Source: G965222335 sp965222335 (lineage in GTDB: Bacteria > Pseudomonadota > Gammaproteobacteria > Pseudomonadales > Halieaceae). From it: DNA of 64,000 nt. The stretch lies in assembly GCA_965222335.1 (NCBI GenBank), contig OZ244944.1, positions 3,596,001-3,660,000 of the forward strand, in the 5' to 3' direction. The translations under genes and the position numbers were made by a program. Below are positions 24,912 through 33,696 of this stretch, piece by piece; position 1 is the first letter of the stretch, and each line of letters begins with the position of its first letter. The notes under the pieces are model-generated. The model did no database searches. It was not told the origin of the DNA and saw only the letters and a program-made list of their open reading frames with translations.

Positions 24912-27227
24912 ATGATGAAGCAACATTACCCGCTGTATGCGCTTTCCCTGGCCCTCGGCCTTACCACTGCGGGCGGGGTGAGCGCCCAGCAGCGTGCCGC
25001 GCTGGAAGAGGTGATTGTCACCGCGCAGAAGCGGGAAGAGAACCTGCAGTCGGTGCCGCTGTCGATCTCCGCGCTCTCCTCCGCGGAGCTGGAAATGCGC
25101 AATATCGAGAGCCTCGCTGACATGAACGCCGTCGCACCGAATGTGGTGTTCCGCGACAATCCCGGCGCCCGCCTGGTTTCCACGGTGGCCATACGCGGTA
25201 GCGTGACCGGTCAGCCCGCAATCTGGGTCGATTCCCCGGTAGGGCTATACCTCAACGGGATATACCTGGGCAAGACCCAGGGCTCGGTATTCGATGTGGT
25301 GGATATTGAACGTGTCGAGGTGCTGCGCGGCCCCCAGGGCACCCTGTTCGGCCGTAATACCGAGGGTGGCGCGATTAACTTTGTGACCCGCCGTCCCTCG
25401 GGTGAATTCAGCGGCGCCGCCCGGGTCGAGGCGGGCAACTTCGATCGCCGGATTGGCAAGCTGCAGGTGGACCTGCCGCAGATGGGCATGTTTTCGGCCA
25501 GCCTCGGCGCGCGCAAGGAAACTGCCGATGGCTGGGCAGACAACAGTACGGGCCCTGACCTGGGCTCGATCGACAGCCAGTCTTTCCGCACCTCGATCTT
25601 GATGGAGCCCAGTGACAGGCTGACGGCGGTATATGACTTTGACTATTCCGATATCGATCAGACGCCCACGCCCTCATCGCTGGTATCCCTCGAAGGCTGG
25701 GGGGGGACCTTCCCTTCGGTGTTTGGTGACTTCCTGGGCACTGCCATTGAAAACGCGGCGAGACCCTATGTCGAGACCAGTCGGCCCGACGACGTGTCAA
25801 CCAACGCCGTCCCGGGACAGGAGGGGCTCTATGAGCGCAGCCGTACCCGTGCCCATGCCCTGACCCTGGAGTACGAACTGAGCGCCAATGACCAGCTTAA
25901 GTATATCGGCTCCTACCGTGACCTGCTGTTTAATGACAGCCAGGATATCGACGGGATGCCGCTGGACAGCATCGAGGTGGTCCCGGGGGCTTTCTCCTGG
26001 GGCATGTCGGCCAACTTCAACCGCTCGACTGATTACGAGCAGTTCTCCCACGAGTTCCAGTGGATCGCCGAGCGCGACAATGTGAACTGGGTTGCCGGCC
26101 TGTATTACTTCGAGGACGAGGGCGAAACCAACGGCCGCCAGCTGTTTACCCTGTTCGGTAATGCGCCCCAGGGCGTCGATTACGCGGCCGATACCGAAGC
26201 CTGGGCCGCCTTTGGCCAGATGGACTGGCGTTTTGCGGACCAGTGGACCGCGACCTTCGGTATTCGCTACACGGAAGAAGAGCGGTCCGGCTTTTCCCAT
26301 CGCTTCCTGACCGACGGTTTCGGTGGCGAGTTCATTACCGACGAGGGACCGGGGCTGCTGCCGCGGATCAGCTACAGCGAGTCCTTTGACGACACGACCC
26401 CGATGGTGGCGCTGGCCTATGAGCTGAATCCGGATATCAATTTCTATGCGCGGATGGCGGAAGGCTTCAAGAGTGGCGGCTTCAGCTCGGAAGTGGCGGA
26501 TCCGGCGGTCACCACGCCATTCCAGCCGCAAACCTCACTGTCGACGGAAGTGGGGATGAAGTCCCTGTGGCTGGATGGCGCCCTGCGCCTAAACCTCGCG
26601 GTTTTCCACAACGCGATTGATGACCTGCAGATTACCCAGCTCCTGCCAGGTACGACGCAGTCGCTGCTGACCAACGCGGGGGAGGCGACCTACCAGGGCT
26701 TTGAGATGGAGTTTGCCTACCAGATCACCGATACCTGGCAGATTGCGGGTAACTACGGCTACCTCGATGCGAGCTTCGACAAGTACATCGATAACTCCTT
26801 TGCGCCGGGCCGCCCGCTGATCGATACCGCCTCCAATCGCCTGCCGCCCTACGCGCCGGAGAACACGGCCAGCCTGCAGCTGACCGGCGCCTTGGCCCAG
26901 TTCGACTTTGGTTCCCTGGACCTGCTGCTCGACTATACCTATACGGACCAGATGTACCTGTACGCGGTGAATGAGAGCCTGTCTGCGCCCAATGCCGGGG
27001 GCAGCTACGTGAAGGATATCGACGTGCTGCCCGACGTCCAGAACCTCAATCTGCGCCTGCAGTTGAGTGACGTGGAAGTCGGCCAGGGTACGATGGACTT
27101 CTCTTTCTTCGTGCGCAACCTGACCGATGAAGACGAGCAGGTGCAGGGGATCGACTTCAGCATGTTCCTCAATGGCGCCTGGCAGGAGCCGCGCAGCTAC
27201 GTCTTTACCGCGGCGTACAAGTGGTAA
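24912..27227 (+). CDS. TonB-dependent outer-membrane receptor
   Basis: A 771-residue receptor starting at ATG 24912 behind AGGAG (an open frame from 24882 adds ten residues). It has a signal peptide (YALSLALGLTTAGGVSAQQ), a TonB box-like E-E-V-I-V-T-A-Q-K-R-E-E, a plug domain (SISALSSAELEMRNIESLAD, VEVLRGPQGTLFGRNTEGG) and a 22-strand barrel ending in the aromatic YVFTAAYKW. The style (VIVTAQKREENLQSVP) is typical of receptors of Halieaceae and sphingomonads for complex organic substrates. It lies 82 bases after the sulfatase and is probably co-transcribed. Confidence 0.92.
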   Translation: MMKQHYPLYALSLALGLTTAGGVSAQQRAALEEVIVTAQKREENLQSVPLSISALSSAELEMRNIESLADMNAVAPNVVFRDNPGARLVSTVAIRGSVTGQPAIWVDSPVGLYLNGIYLGKTQGSVFDVVDIERVEVLRGPQGTLFGRNTEGGAINFVTRRPSGEFSGAARVEAGNFDRRIGKLQVDLPQMGMFSASLGARKETADGWADNSTGPDLGSIDSQSFRTSILMEPSDRLTAVYDFDYSDIDQTPTPSSLVSLEGWGGTFPSVFGDFLGTAIENAARPYVETSRPDDVSTNAVPGQEGLYERSRTRAHALTLEYELSANDQLKYIGSYRDLLFNDSQDIDGMPLDSIEVVPGAFSWGMSANFNRSTDYEQFSHEFQWIAERDNVNWVAGLYYFEDEGETNGRQLFTLFGNAPQGVDYAADTEAWAAFGQMDWRFADQWTATFGIRYTEEERSGFSHRFLTDGFGGEFITDEGPGLLPRISYSESFDDTTPMVALAYELNPDINFYARMAEGFKSGGFSSEVADPAVTTPFQPQTSLSTEVGMKSLWLDGALRLNLAVFHNAIDDLQITQLLPGTTQSLLTNAGEATYQGFEMEFAYQITDTWQIAGNYGYLDASFDKYIDNSFAPGRPLIDTASNRLPPYAPENTASLQLTGALAQFDFGSLDLLLDYTYTDQMYLYAVNESLSAPNAGGSYVKDIDVLPDVQNLNLRLQLSDVEVGQGTMDFSFFVRNLTDEDEQVQGIDFSMFLNGAWQEPRSYVFTAAYKW

Positions 27228-27401
27228 GTGCCCCGCTGTCGGGCAGCGGCGCAACGCAAGCACTGTTTGCGCGTTGCGCTTGCTGAAGGCCGGCGGATTC
27301 AGTGCTTGATCTGATCCCTCGGAGTAGTGAACTGGTGTCGCCCCAATCTCGTCGAGCGCGCATTTATTGTCTCGCTGCGATTCGGGGCGCCATCCTTTTT
27401 T

Positions 27402-28154
27402 CTAGCCAATCATTTTAGCCGCCATCCACAGGGCGATCGCGATCATCATCAGGTTCTCGGTCAGGGATACGAAGCCAAGCGGTACATTGCTGTCCCCACC
27501 AACGCAGGCACATTTGAGCTCTCTTCGATCAATGTATACTGCTTTAAACACTGATACAGCGCCCACGGTTCCAATGAACAGGGCGAGCGGAATTGCCAGC
27601 CACAGGAACAGCCCGGCTATCATGAGCACGCCCGCGAGGCCCTCTGCCCAGGGGTAGACGTAGCCATAGCCGACCCAGCGTCTTGCCAGCAGGTCGTAGT
27701 TCAGGAACATACTGGAGAAACTCTCCACGTCCCGCAGTTTGAGGTAGGCCAGGCCACACATGCTGAAAGCCACAAACCACTCCAGGCTGCGAACACTCAG
27801 CCACTGCTGCTCGGCGACCTGGGCCGCGCCGAGGGCCATGAGCAGCATCATGCCAAAGAGTGCGATGACGGGGCGGTAGCTGGTCGCTTCGTCGCCGGGG
27901 ACCCGTTTACCGAGATAACGCCGGAGTTCTTCGTAACCGCCCACCCGCTCGCCATTGATATAGACCTGGGGGGTTGTTTTGACACCCTGCTCCTGCTTGA
28001 AGGCTTCGACCTCTCCGCGAGAGTGGAGAGGCCGATCGTCGACAGAATATCCAGCGCGCCGCAATAGCCAGCGGCTCTTCAGTCCGAACGGGCACAGATG
28101 GTCGTCCATCACCATCCGGTAAAGCGTTGCGCTTCGGGCGGGCTCTCTTGCCAT
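27402..28154 (-). CDS. Glutaredoxin-like domain fused to MauE/DoxX-type redox membrane domain
   Basis: The 250-residue protein has an N-terminal glutaredoxin fold (residues about 8-85: ATLYRMVMDDHLCPFGLKSR, TTPQVYINGERVGGYEEL) and a C-terminal four-helix MauE-like domain. The active site is C21-P-F-G, so it is monothiol with no second cysteine. The membrane part has R-E-L-K-C-A-C-V-G-G, a MauE-style pair that may exchange electrons with a periplasmic partner. I start at ATG 28154, behind AGGAGGT. A longer frame to 28172 exists. It is convergent to the TonB receptor. The target substrate is not known. Confidence 0.8.
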   Translation of the reverse strand: MAREPARSATLYRMVMDDHLCPFGLKSRWLLRRAGYSVDDRPLHSRGEVEAFKQEQGVKTTPQVYINGERVGGYEELRRYLGKRVPGDEATSYRPVIALFGMMLLMALGAAQVAEQQWLSVRSLEWFVAFSMCGLAYLKLRDVESFSSMFLNYDLLARRWVGYGYVYPWAEGLAGVLMIAGLFLWLAIPLALFIGTVGAVSVFKAVYIDRRELKCACVGGDSNVPLGFVSLTENLMMIAIALWMAAKMIG

Positions 28155-28332
28155 ATCATGACCTCCTGGCATGGGGTGCCACGTTCTCAGTTGACCGTTG
28201 TTTGCTTGTTTCTCAAGCTAGCATACGGCCGATGAGATTTCGAACGCGCGAAATGTTGTCAGGTGAGGGCTTCACGGCGGTACTGCTTGACCCATGCCAG
28301 GGCAGGGTGGCGCAATCGCTGTGTAAGCCGCC

Positions 28333-28803
28333 TCAGTGCAGTGACCGGGAGCCTGGATCACGGTGGCATATGCTCTTGTGATCAAGCAGCGGCCGGGGTA
28401 CCCGTGTGTACTCCTGTTCGCTGGATTCCAGGATGCGTTGACAACACTGCAAAACGAACTGCCGCGAGGCGCCCCTTGCGATCGCCCAGTCGAGGCGGGA
28501 GACGCAGCCACCGACCAGCCCACTGACGAGTGTCGAGTCGTCAAGCTGCTTCAATAGTCCCCGCAGCAGAATCGCGGATTCGGTAAACCGGTTGAGGTCT
28601 GCATTGTCGCAGAGGGCATGTTCCCGGATCAGGATTTCCGCCGCATCCAGTGCGCTGCCGGCGGCATTGATTGCCTGCTCAAGATGGCCCGCTGCGGCGA
28701 AGGCGAGCGCTTTGTCATAACTCATCAGCCAGGTGTTGCGAGCATACGCGGGATCGTTCTGCACCAGGGAGCGCAGTGCAGGGCAAAGAAATTGCAGATG
28801 CAT
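28333..28803 (-). CDS. Small helical protein of unknown function behind a Fur-like box
   Basis: The 156-residue protein starts at ATG 28803 (MHLQFLCPALRSLVQNDP) with AAGGAG ahead. It is mostly helical with AYARNTWLMSYDKALAFAAA and GHLEQAINAAGSALDAAEIL, reminiscent of a single TPR-like helical hairpin pattern, and a tail with several cysteines (QFVLQCCQRIL). No named family was recognised. A Fur-like box is 37 bases upstream of the start, so it is likely iron-regulated. Its neighbours give no further clue. Confidence 0.65.
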   Translation of the reverse strand: MHLQFLCPALRSLVQNDPAYARNTWLMSYDKALAFAAAGHLEQAINAAGSALDAAEILIREHALCDNADLNRFTESAILLRGLLKQLDDSTLVSGLVGGCVSRLDWAIARGASRQFVLQCCQRILESSEQEYTRVPRPLLDHKSICHRDPGSRSLH

Positions 28804-28839
28804 CGGGGTTCTCCTTGTCTGTTGGTGCAATCACGATAA

Positions 28840-28854
28840 TACGAATAATTCTCA
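28840..28854 (-). promoter_or_regulatory. Fur-box-like site
   Basis: On the minus strand TGAGAATTATTCGTA fits the 7-1-7 Fur core (tGAxAAT-x-ATTxxCA) with mismatches only near the end. It lies 37 bases upstream of the start of the gene at 28333-28803. Confidence 0.55.
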
Positions 28855-29063
28855 TTTGCAATAAGTTGGTGCCTCGCTACAAGCAGGGGTTTCCGTGCCA
28901 GCGTCATAGGATATCGATTTGAAGGGCGACGCCACGGTTGCGACCGGATCAGGGGTGCCTGCAGTAACAGCACATGGTTTTTGGGCTATGCTCAGGGGCA
29001 TCGATAAGAAAGTTTCTGTGCGCTCTGGCAGCCAGTTCGCTGCCGGCTGTTAAAGGAATCGTG

Positions 29064-30968
29064 ATGACTTGCAAACTCCCGAGGTTTTTTCTTTCACTCC
29101 CCATCCTTTGGTGTGCACTGCACCTGCAAGCTGCAGATTACGCTCTGAGCGCGCCAGAGCGTGCCCATATACGGCAGACGATCGAAGTTGGCTGGATTGC
29201 CCCGCAAGCGAAGGGCGGCATGCTCGAAATCCGTGCGCTCGACAACCCCGAGGCGCGGGTCAGCTACGCCTACATCACCAAAAACCCTCAGGCGATCCTT
29301 GCACCAGAGGCGCTGGGCGATTACGTGCTTGTAATGGTGTTCCAAGGTGAAGACCGGGACAGTCAGCCGTTAACGATTTTCATGCCCGAGGCGTCACTGG
29401 AGGCGCCCGCGAACCTCGATGCAGGCTCGTCTTTTGATGTGGCCTGGGAGGGCCCGGAGAACCGGCAGGACCGGATTACGATAGCCGAGCATGGTGGTGG
29501 GCCGATTCGCGGTACCAGCTATACCTATGTAGGAAATACCCGCGGTGGCCCCGCGCGCCTGAAGGCCCCGATGGACCCGGGTGACTACGATGTGGTCTAT
29601 GTCAGCGGTGCGACTATTCTGGCGCGGACAAGAATCACCGTCGGCGCCGTCTCTGCGACCCTGCGGCATGAGCCCAGCGTGCACGCTGGTGGCGAATTGC
29701 GCGTGACCTGGGAGGGCCCCAGAAACGCGCAGGACCGTGTGACATTTGCCCGGCCTGATGGCGACCCGCTGCCTGTTGCTGCGTACGCCTACGTGGCCAA
29801 TGCAGACGACAGTATTGTGGTGTTGCGGGCACCCGCTGAAGCCGGTGCCCTGGACGTTGTCTACCTTTCGGGAGGACGAGTGATCGGTCGCAGCCCGGTT
29901 GCCGTGGTTGATGCCCGGGTTGAGCTTGAAGGGCCCGGAGAAGCCATCGCACTCGCGCCCTTCCAGGCGAGCTGGCGCGGGGATGGCAATCGCGGTGACC
30001 GCGTGGTCGTCCGTGACGGCAGTGGCTCGGATCTCGCATACAGTTACATCCGGCTTGAGGAGCCGGAGACGCGGCTGGTGGCGCCGGCGGCGCCTGGCAA
30101 CTACCGCCTGGTGTACGTCACGCGTGATGGTCGTGAAATGGCGGAGCAGCCCATCCGGGTGCTCGCTCCACCCACGCCTCCCGGCACCTTGCTGGTTGAA
30201 AACCGTTCCCCGGTCATGGGCCCGGAAGATGCCGTCGGGGTTATCCTGGATGCCTCGGGCTCAATGTTGCAGCGGATCGAGGGCGTACCCCGCATCGAGA
30301 TTGCGCGCGAGACCCTCAGGGAGCTCATCATTGACACGATCCCGCGGGGTACGGGCTTTGCCTTGCGGGTGTTTGGCCATCGCGAGGCGGAGAGCTGCCG
30401 GACCGATCTGGAAGTTCCTCTCGGGCCGCTTGATCCCGCGTCGGCGACTTCTATCATACAGTCGGTGAATGCCCGGAACCTGGCGCGCACACCGCTGGGG
30501 CAATCCATAGCACTGGCGCGCAGCGACCTGGCGGGCGTGTCCGGAACACGGCTGCTGGTGGTCCTTACCGACGGGGAGGAAACCTGTGAGGGTGATCCCG
30601 CAGCGTCGATTATGTCCCTGCGCGATCTCGGCTGGGACATCACCGTCAATATCGTTGGCTTCGCAATCGAGGACAAGGCGCTGCAGGCTGAATTCGCCGC
30701 CTGGGCGGAACTGGGCGGTGGCGCCTATTTCAGCGCGGCTGATCGTGAGTCCCTGCATGAGGCCCTGACCCGGGCCGTTGCGAGTGTCGACCTCTCGATT
30801 CTCGATGCCGATGGCAGACCGGTCGTTGAAGGCCGCACGGGCGAAATCATCACACTGCCTGCAGGCGACTATACGATCCGGTGGGGAAGCGGGCAGCAAC
30901 GCCTTGCCACCGTCAGTCCCGGGGAGTTGACCCGGGTAGGTCTGGAGAAAAGCAGTGACGGGAGCTGA
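29064..30968 (+). CDS. Exported VWA-domain protein with repeated Ig-like domains
   Basis: The 634-residue protein has a signal peptide (KLPRFFLSLPILWCALHLQA). About 70-90-residue beta-rich repeats follow, with recurring F-x-V-x-W-E-G-P-x-N-x-x-D-R-I-T, S-Y-x-Y-V and P-G-x-Y-D-V-V-Y-V-S-G; I count four copies of decreasing clarity before residue 395. A von Willebrand A domain follows, with the MIDAS motif D-A-S-G-S-M and a DGEETCEGDP loop, then a short C-terminal beta domain. It likely binds a cation-dependent ligand on the surface or in the periplasm. I take ATG 29064 (AAAGGAA upstream); the frame is open to 28974. It stands alone. Confidence 0.8.
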   Translation: MTCKLPRFFLSLPILWCALHLQAADYALSAPERAHIRQTIEVGWIAPQAKGGMLEIRALDNPEARVSYAYITKNPQAILAPEALGDYVLVMVFQGEDRDSQPLTIFMPEASLEAPANLDAGSSFDVAWEGPENRQDRITIAEHGGGPIRGTSYTYVGNTRGGPARLKAPMDPGDYDVVYVSGATILARTRITVGAVSATLRHEPSVHAGGELRVTWEGPRNAQDRVTFARPDGDPLPVAAYAYVANADDSIVVLRAPAEAGALDVVYLSGGRVIGRSPVAVVDARVELEGPGEAIALAPFQASWRGDGNRGDRVVVRDGSGSDLAYSYIRLEEPETRLVAPAAPGNYRLVYVTRDGREMAEQPIRVLAPPTPPGTLLVENRSPVMGPEDAVGVILDASGSMLQRIEGVPRIEIARETLRELIIDTIPRGTGFALRVFGHREAESCRTDLEVPLGPLDPASATSIIQSVNARNLARTPLGQSIALARSDLAGVSGTRLLVVLTDGEETCEGDPAASIMSLRDLGWDITVNIVGFAIEDKALQAEFAAWAELGGGAYFSAADRESLHEALTRAVASVDLSILDADGRPVVEGRTGEIITLPAGDYTIRWGSGQQRLATVSPGELTRVGLEKSSDGS

Positions 30969-31362
30969 GGTTGTGGAAGCTTCAAGGGGGAATACTGGAG
31001 CCAACCGTGATACTCTACTGCGTGCACATGTCGATTTACACCGGCCGCGCTGAATACGCGTTGCTACTTATTTCCCGCTTACGGATCGAGTGACGGAGTC
31101 AGTTGGCCGCGAGACAAAAAAATAGAGAGACAAGCCAGGCAACCAGTGGAAGCATGATTCGTCAGCTCGCGGCTTCTGGTAGTCCTGGACAGGTGACCCA
31201 CGAATACTACTCTGTCCATGTCGGTAGTTGGGCTGATGGTGGCCCTCTGAAGACCGTGATTATCCTGGGTCCATTGTGCGCACCGCTTGAGATCATTGCC
31301 GCCACGGGACTGCTGCCTGCCCGCCCGCGTGGTCCCGCTGCTTCACTTGTGCCGTCCTGCCC
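30969..31362. other. Intergenic region before the sugar transferase
   Basis: About 390 bases with no gene I can support. One plus-strand open frame (31103-31375) overlaps the next gene's start and has no motif. No terminator with a T run follows the VWA gene, and I see no convincing promoter. Confidence 0.35.
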
Positions 31363-32769
31363 ATGCGCACGGTAAGCTTTTTCAACCACCACGTGCACAC
31401 CGTGTACTTCCTCCTGGGATTGCTGGAGGGGGTTCTGTTCCTGCTGGCATTTTACCTGGGTGCACACCTTTATTTTCTGCAGGAATCTGCGGAGATACAG
31501 GATCATCTGAACTCCCTGGTTCCCCGCGCGGCGATCTTTCTGGTCCTGGTGCTGGCATCGATGACGGCTGTCGGTCTGTATAAGCCCCAGCTTCGAGAGG
31601 GCTCATCGGGCGTTCTCCTGCGACTTATGAGCGCGTTCGTGCTGACCACGATGGGGATGTCAGTCGTCTTCTACCTGCTACCGGATCTTCACCTGTGGCG
31701 AGGCGTTTTCGCGCAATCGCTGTTGGTGGCCTTCATTTTGAGCCTTATCAGCCGCGCTGTTTTTGCGCGCGTTGTCGATAACGATGCGTTGAAGTCCCGC
31801 GTGCTCGTGCTGGGGGCGGGTCAGCGCGCAGCCACCGCGTTGGAGTGGTTGCGGCAGGACGGCGACCGGCACAGTTTCAAGTTTGTCGGGTTTGTGGCCG
31901 GCGGCGAAGACAGCCCGCTGGTTCAAGACCAGATTATCGTGGACTCCGGGCGTTGCCTGACTGAGGTGGTTGAGGAGTACGCTGTCGAGCAGATCGTAGT
32001 CGCCCTGGACGACAGGCGCAAAACCCTGCCGGTTGACGAGTTGGTTCAGTGTCGTTTACGCGGCATCGTGATTATGGATCTGGCAACGTTTTTCGAGCGA
32101 GAGACAGGTAACATCATGCTCGACTTCATCAGTCCGAGCTGGCTGGTGTTTTCAGAAGGGTTCAGGTCGAGTGCCTGGCGGCAAACGAGCAAGCGTGTGT
32201 TCGATATTGGCACCTGTCTGCTGTTGCTGTTTGTCACCTGGCCAATCATGTTGCTAACGCTATTCGCAATCTGGCTGGAGGACGGAATCTCGGCGCCAGT
32301 GATCTATCGGCAGACACGTGTTGGTCGCAACGGCAAGAATTTTGACCTGCTGAAGTTGCGCAGTATGCGCATCGACGCCGAGGGCGACGGAAAGGCGCGC
32401 TGGGCGGCGGAGAATGACAGTCGCGTAACGCGGGTTGGAAGCATCATTCGTCGTTTACGCATCGACGAGCTGCCGCAGATTCTGAATATTCTGTACGGTG
32501 ACATGTCGCTGGTGGGACCCCGCCCGGAGCGTCCTGAGTTTGTTGAGGAATTGCAGCAGCGCATTCCTTACTATTCCGCGAGGCACCAGGTCAAGCCGGG
32601 GATTGCCGGGTGGGCGCAACTGCACTACCCGTATGGTGCGTCCGAGGAAGATGCCAGAAGAAAGCTTCAGTACGAACTGTATTACCTGAAAAACCACAGC
32701 GTGTTCCTCGATTTCATGATTATTCTCAGCACGACCGAGGTGGTATTGTTTGGTGAAGGTGTTCGCTAG
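31363..32769 (+). CDS. Undecaprenyl-phosphate sugar transferase, exosortase (PEP-CTERM) type
   Basis: A 468-residue polyisoprenyl-phosphate glycosylphosphotransferase. The N-terminal half has four or five helices, then a nucleotide-binding-like domain (SRVLVLGAGQRAATALEWL). The catalytic bacterial-sugar-transferase domain begins after residue 270: KRVFDIGTCLLLLFVTWPIM, V-I-Y-R-Q-T-R-V-G, LLKLRSMRIDAEGDGKARWA, RLRIDELPQILNILYGDMSL, VGPRPERPEFVEEL and GWAQLHYPYGASEEDARRKL. That Y-P-Y-G-A-S-x-E-D-A end is typical of the sugar transferases linked to PEP-CTERM/exosortase systems (TIGR03013). It attaches the first sugar phosphate to undecaprenyl phosphate for an exopolysaccharide. It is unaccompanied by other EPS genes. 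Confidence 0.88.
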   Translation: MRTVSFFNHHVHTVYFLLGLLEGVLFLLAFYLGAHLYFLQESAEIQDHLNSLVPRAAIFLVLVLASMTAVGLYKPQLREGSSGVLLRLMSAFVLTTMGMSVVFYLLPDLHLWRGVFAQSLLVAFILSLISRAVFARVVDNDALKSRVLVLGAGQRAATALEWLRQDGDRHSFKFVGFVAGGEDSPLVQDQIIVDSGRCLTEVVEEYAVEQIVVALDDRRKTLPVDELVQCRLRGIVIMDLATFFERETGNIMLDFISPSWLVFSEGFRSSAWRQTSKRVFDIGTCLLLLFVTWPIMLLTLFAIWLEDGISAPVIYRQTRVGRNGKNFDLLKLRSMRIDAEGDGKARWAAENDSRVTRVGSIIRRLRIDELPQILNILYGDMSLVGPRPERPEFVEELQQRIPYYSARHQVKPGIAGWAQLHYPYGASEEDARRKLQYELYYLKNHSVFLDFMIILSTTEVVLFGEGVR

Positions 32770-32937
32770 CGCCGCTTGATCTGTCAGCATTTTTGACAGG
32801 GGAGCGGATTGAGTGGTTATTGGATAAGTTCTACTTTAGCCTACGCCGCCGCCCGGCCCAGAAAACCAATAAAGGGCCCAATAATTGCATGAGGTTTTCG
32901 ATAGTTTATACAAACATAATAATCAGGGAATCTATGC

Positions 32938-33210
32938 ATGGATAGTACGCTCCTGCTTCTGGCAGTGTGGTTGATACCGGCTGTCACCATTGCGGTGATC
33001 GTTTTTGCGGTCTCGGCGCGCGCCAATGTGTCCGAGCCTGGTTCCGGTCCGGGTTCAGAGAAGCCGAGTAAGTCCCAAGGCCCTTATACCCGTCGCGCCC
33101 CGACCGACCGCCGTAGCGGTGCTGCATGCAGCTTTCCATGCAAAATCAATGGCTTATGGATAGAAGCAGACCGGCGGTCGGGGTACGATCGCCGGCTGCA
33201 TGCGGGTTGA
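32938..33210 (+). CDS. Small single-TM hypothetical protein with DRRSG repeats
   Basis: A 90-residue protein with one N-terminal helix (LLLLAVWLIPAVTIAVIVFA) and a basic hydrophilic tail containing T-D-R-R-S-G and A-D-R-R-S-G-Y-D-R-R. There are two cysteines (C-S-F-P-C). Tandem D-R-R-x-G pieces are common at the ends of small membrane proteins of this kind, but function is unknown. No strong Shine-Dalgarno is seen, so the start is uncertain. Confidence 0.4.
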   Translation: MDSTLLLLAVWLIPAVTIAVIVFAVSARANVSEPGSGPGSEKPSKSQGPYTRRAPTDRRSGAACSFPCKINGLWIEADRRSGYDRRLHAG

Positions 33211-33348
33211 GCGTCAGCTAACCCGAGACTCTCGCACAAGTCTGAGAACTGGCCCACATTTTCACGAGTGGCGCCTTTCACATTCTCGCAATTGGTCTAT
33301 GCTTCATCTCCGAGTCGCATTATTCGGATATTCCCGGAGCGTAGAATC

Positions 33349-33600
33349 ATGAGATTGTTAGCAACCAGGTCGCCCGCTGCGGATGGGGGCACCGGGGGAG
33401 CAGTACGCAAAAGCTATTTTCGGGCGACCGCGGTCGGTGCCCTGCTGCTGGCGATGTACCTGCTGCTGCGCTGGGCGCCGCTCGGAGGCATTGAAGCCGG
33501 TGGCTCCCTGGCTGTTAATTTCGCCCTAATCTGGTGTCTTGGTGGATTGTTGACACTGTGCTTCCTTGCTATCGCGAGCCGCAAACGCAAACGCAGTTGA
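33349..33600 (+). CDS. Small two-TM hypothetical protein
   Basis: From ATG 33349 (GGAG eight bases upstream) the protein is 83 residues, with helices FRATAVGALLLAMYLLLRWA and VNFALIWCLGGLLTLCFLAI and a basic tail K-R-K-R-S. The frame is open upstream to 33268 but that part is not hydrophobic. No family recognised. Confidence 0.5.
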   Translation: MRLLATRSPAADGGTGGAVRKSYFRATAVGALLLAMYLLLRWAPLGGIEAGGSLAVNFALIWCLGGLLTLCFLAIASRKRKRS

Positions 33601-33696
33601 GCCCCCGTGCTTCATGAGACGTTACCCCCTGAACATCTTGACGTGAGTGTTATACTGCTTCCCATTTGACCCTGGCCGGGATGCGCACACGCGTCG

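Noticed and set aside
23174..24913. Minus-strand open frame opposite the sulfatase (579 residues)
   Set aside because: The plus strand has complete sulfatase motifs; the antisense frame has none.
32781..32799. Hairpin CTGTCA...TGACAG after the sugar transferase
   Set aside because: Short stem and no T run; not enough to call a terminator.
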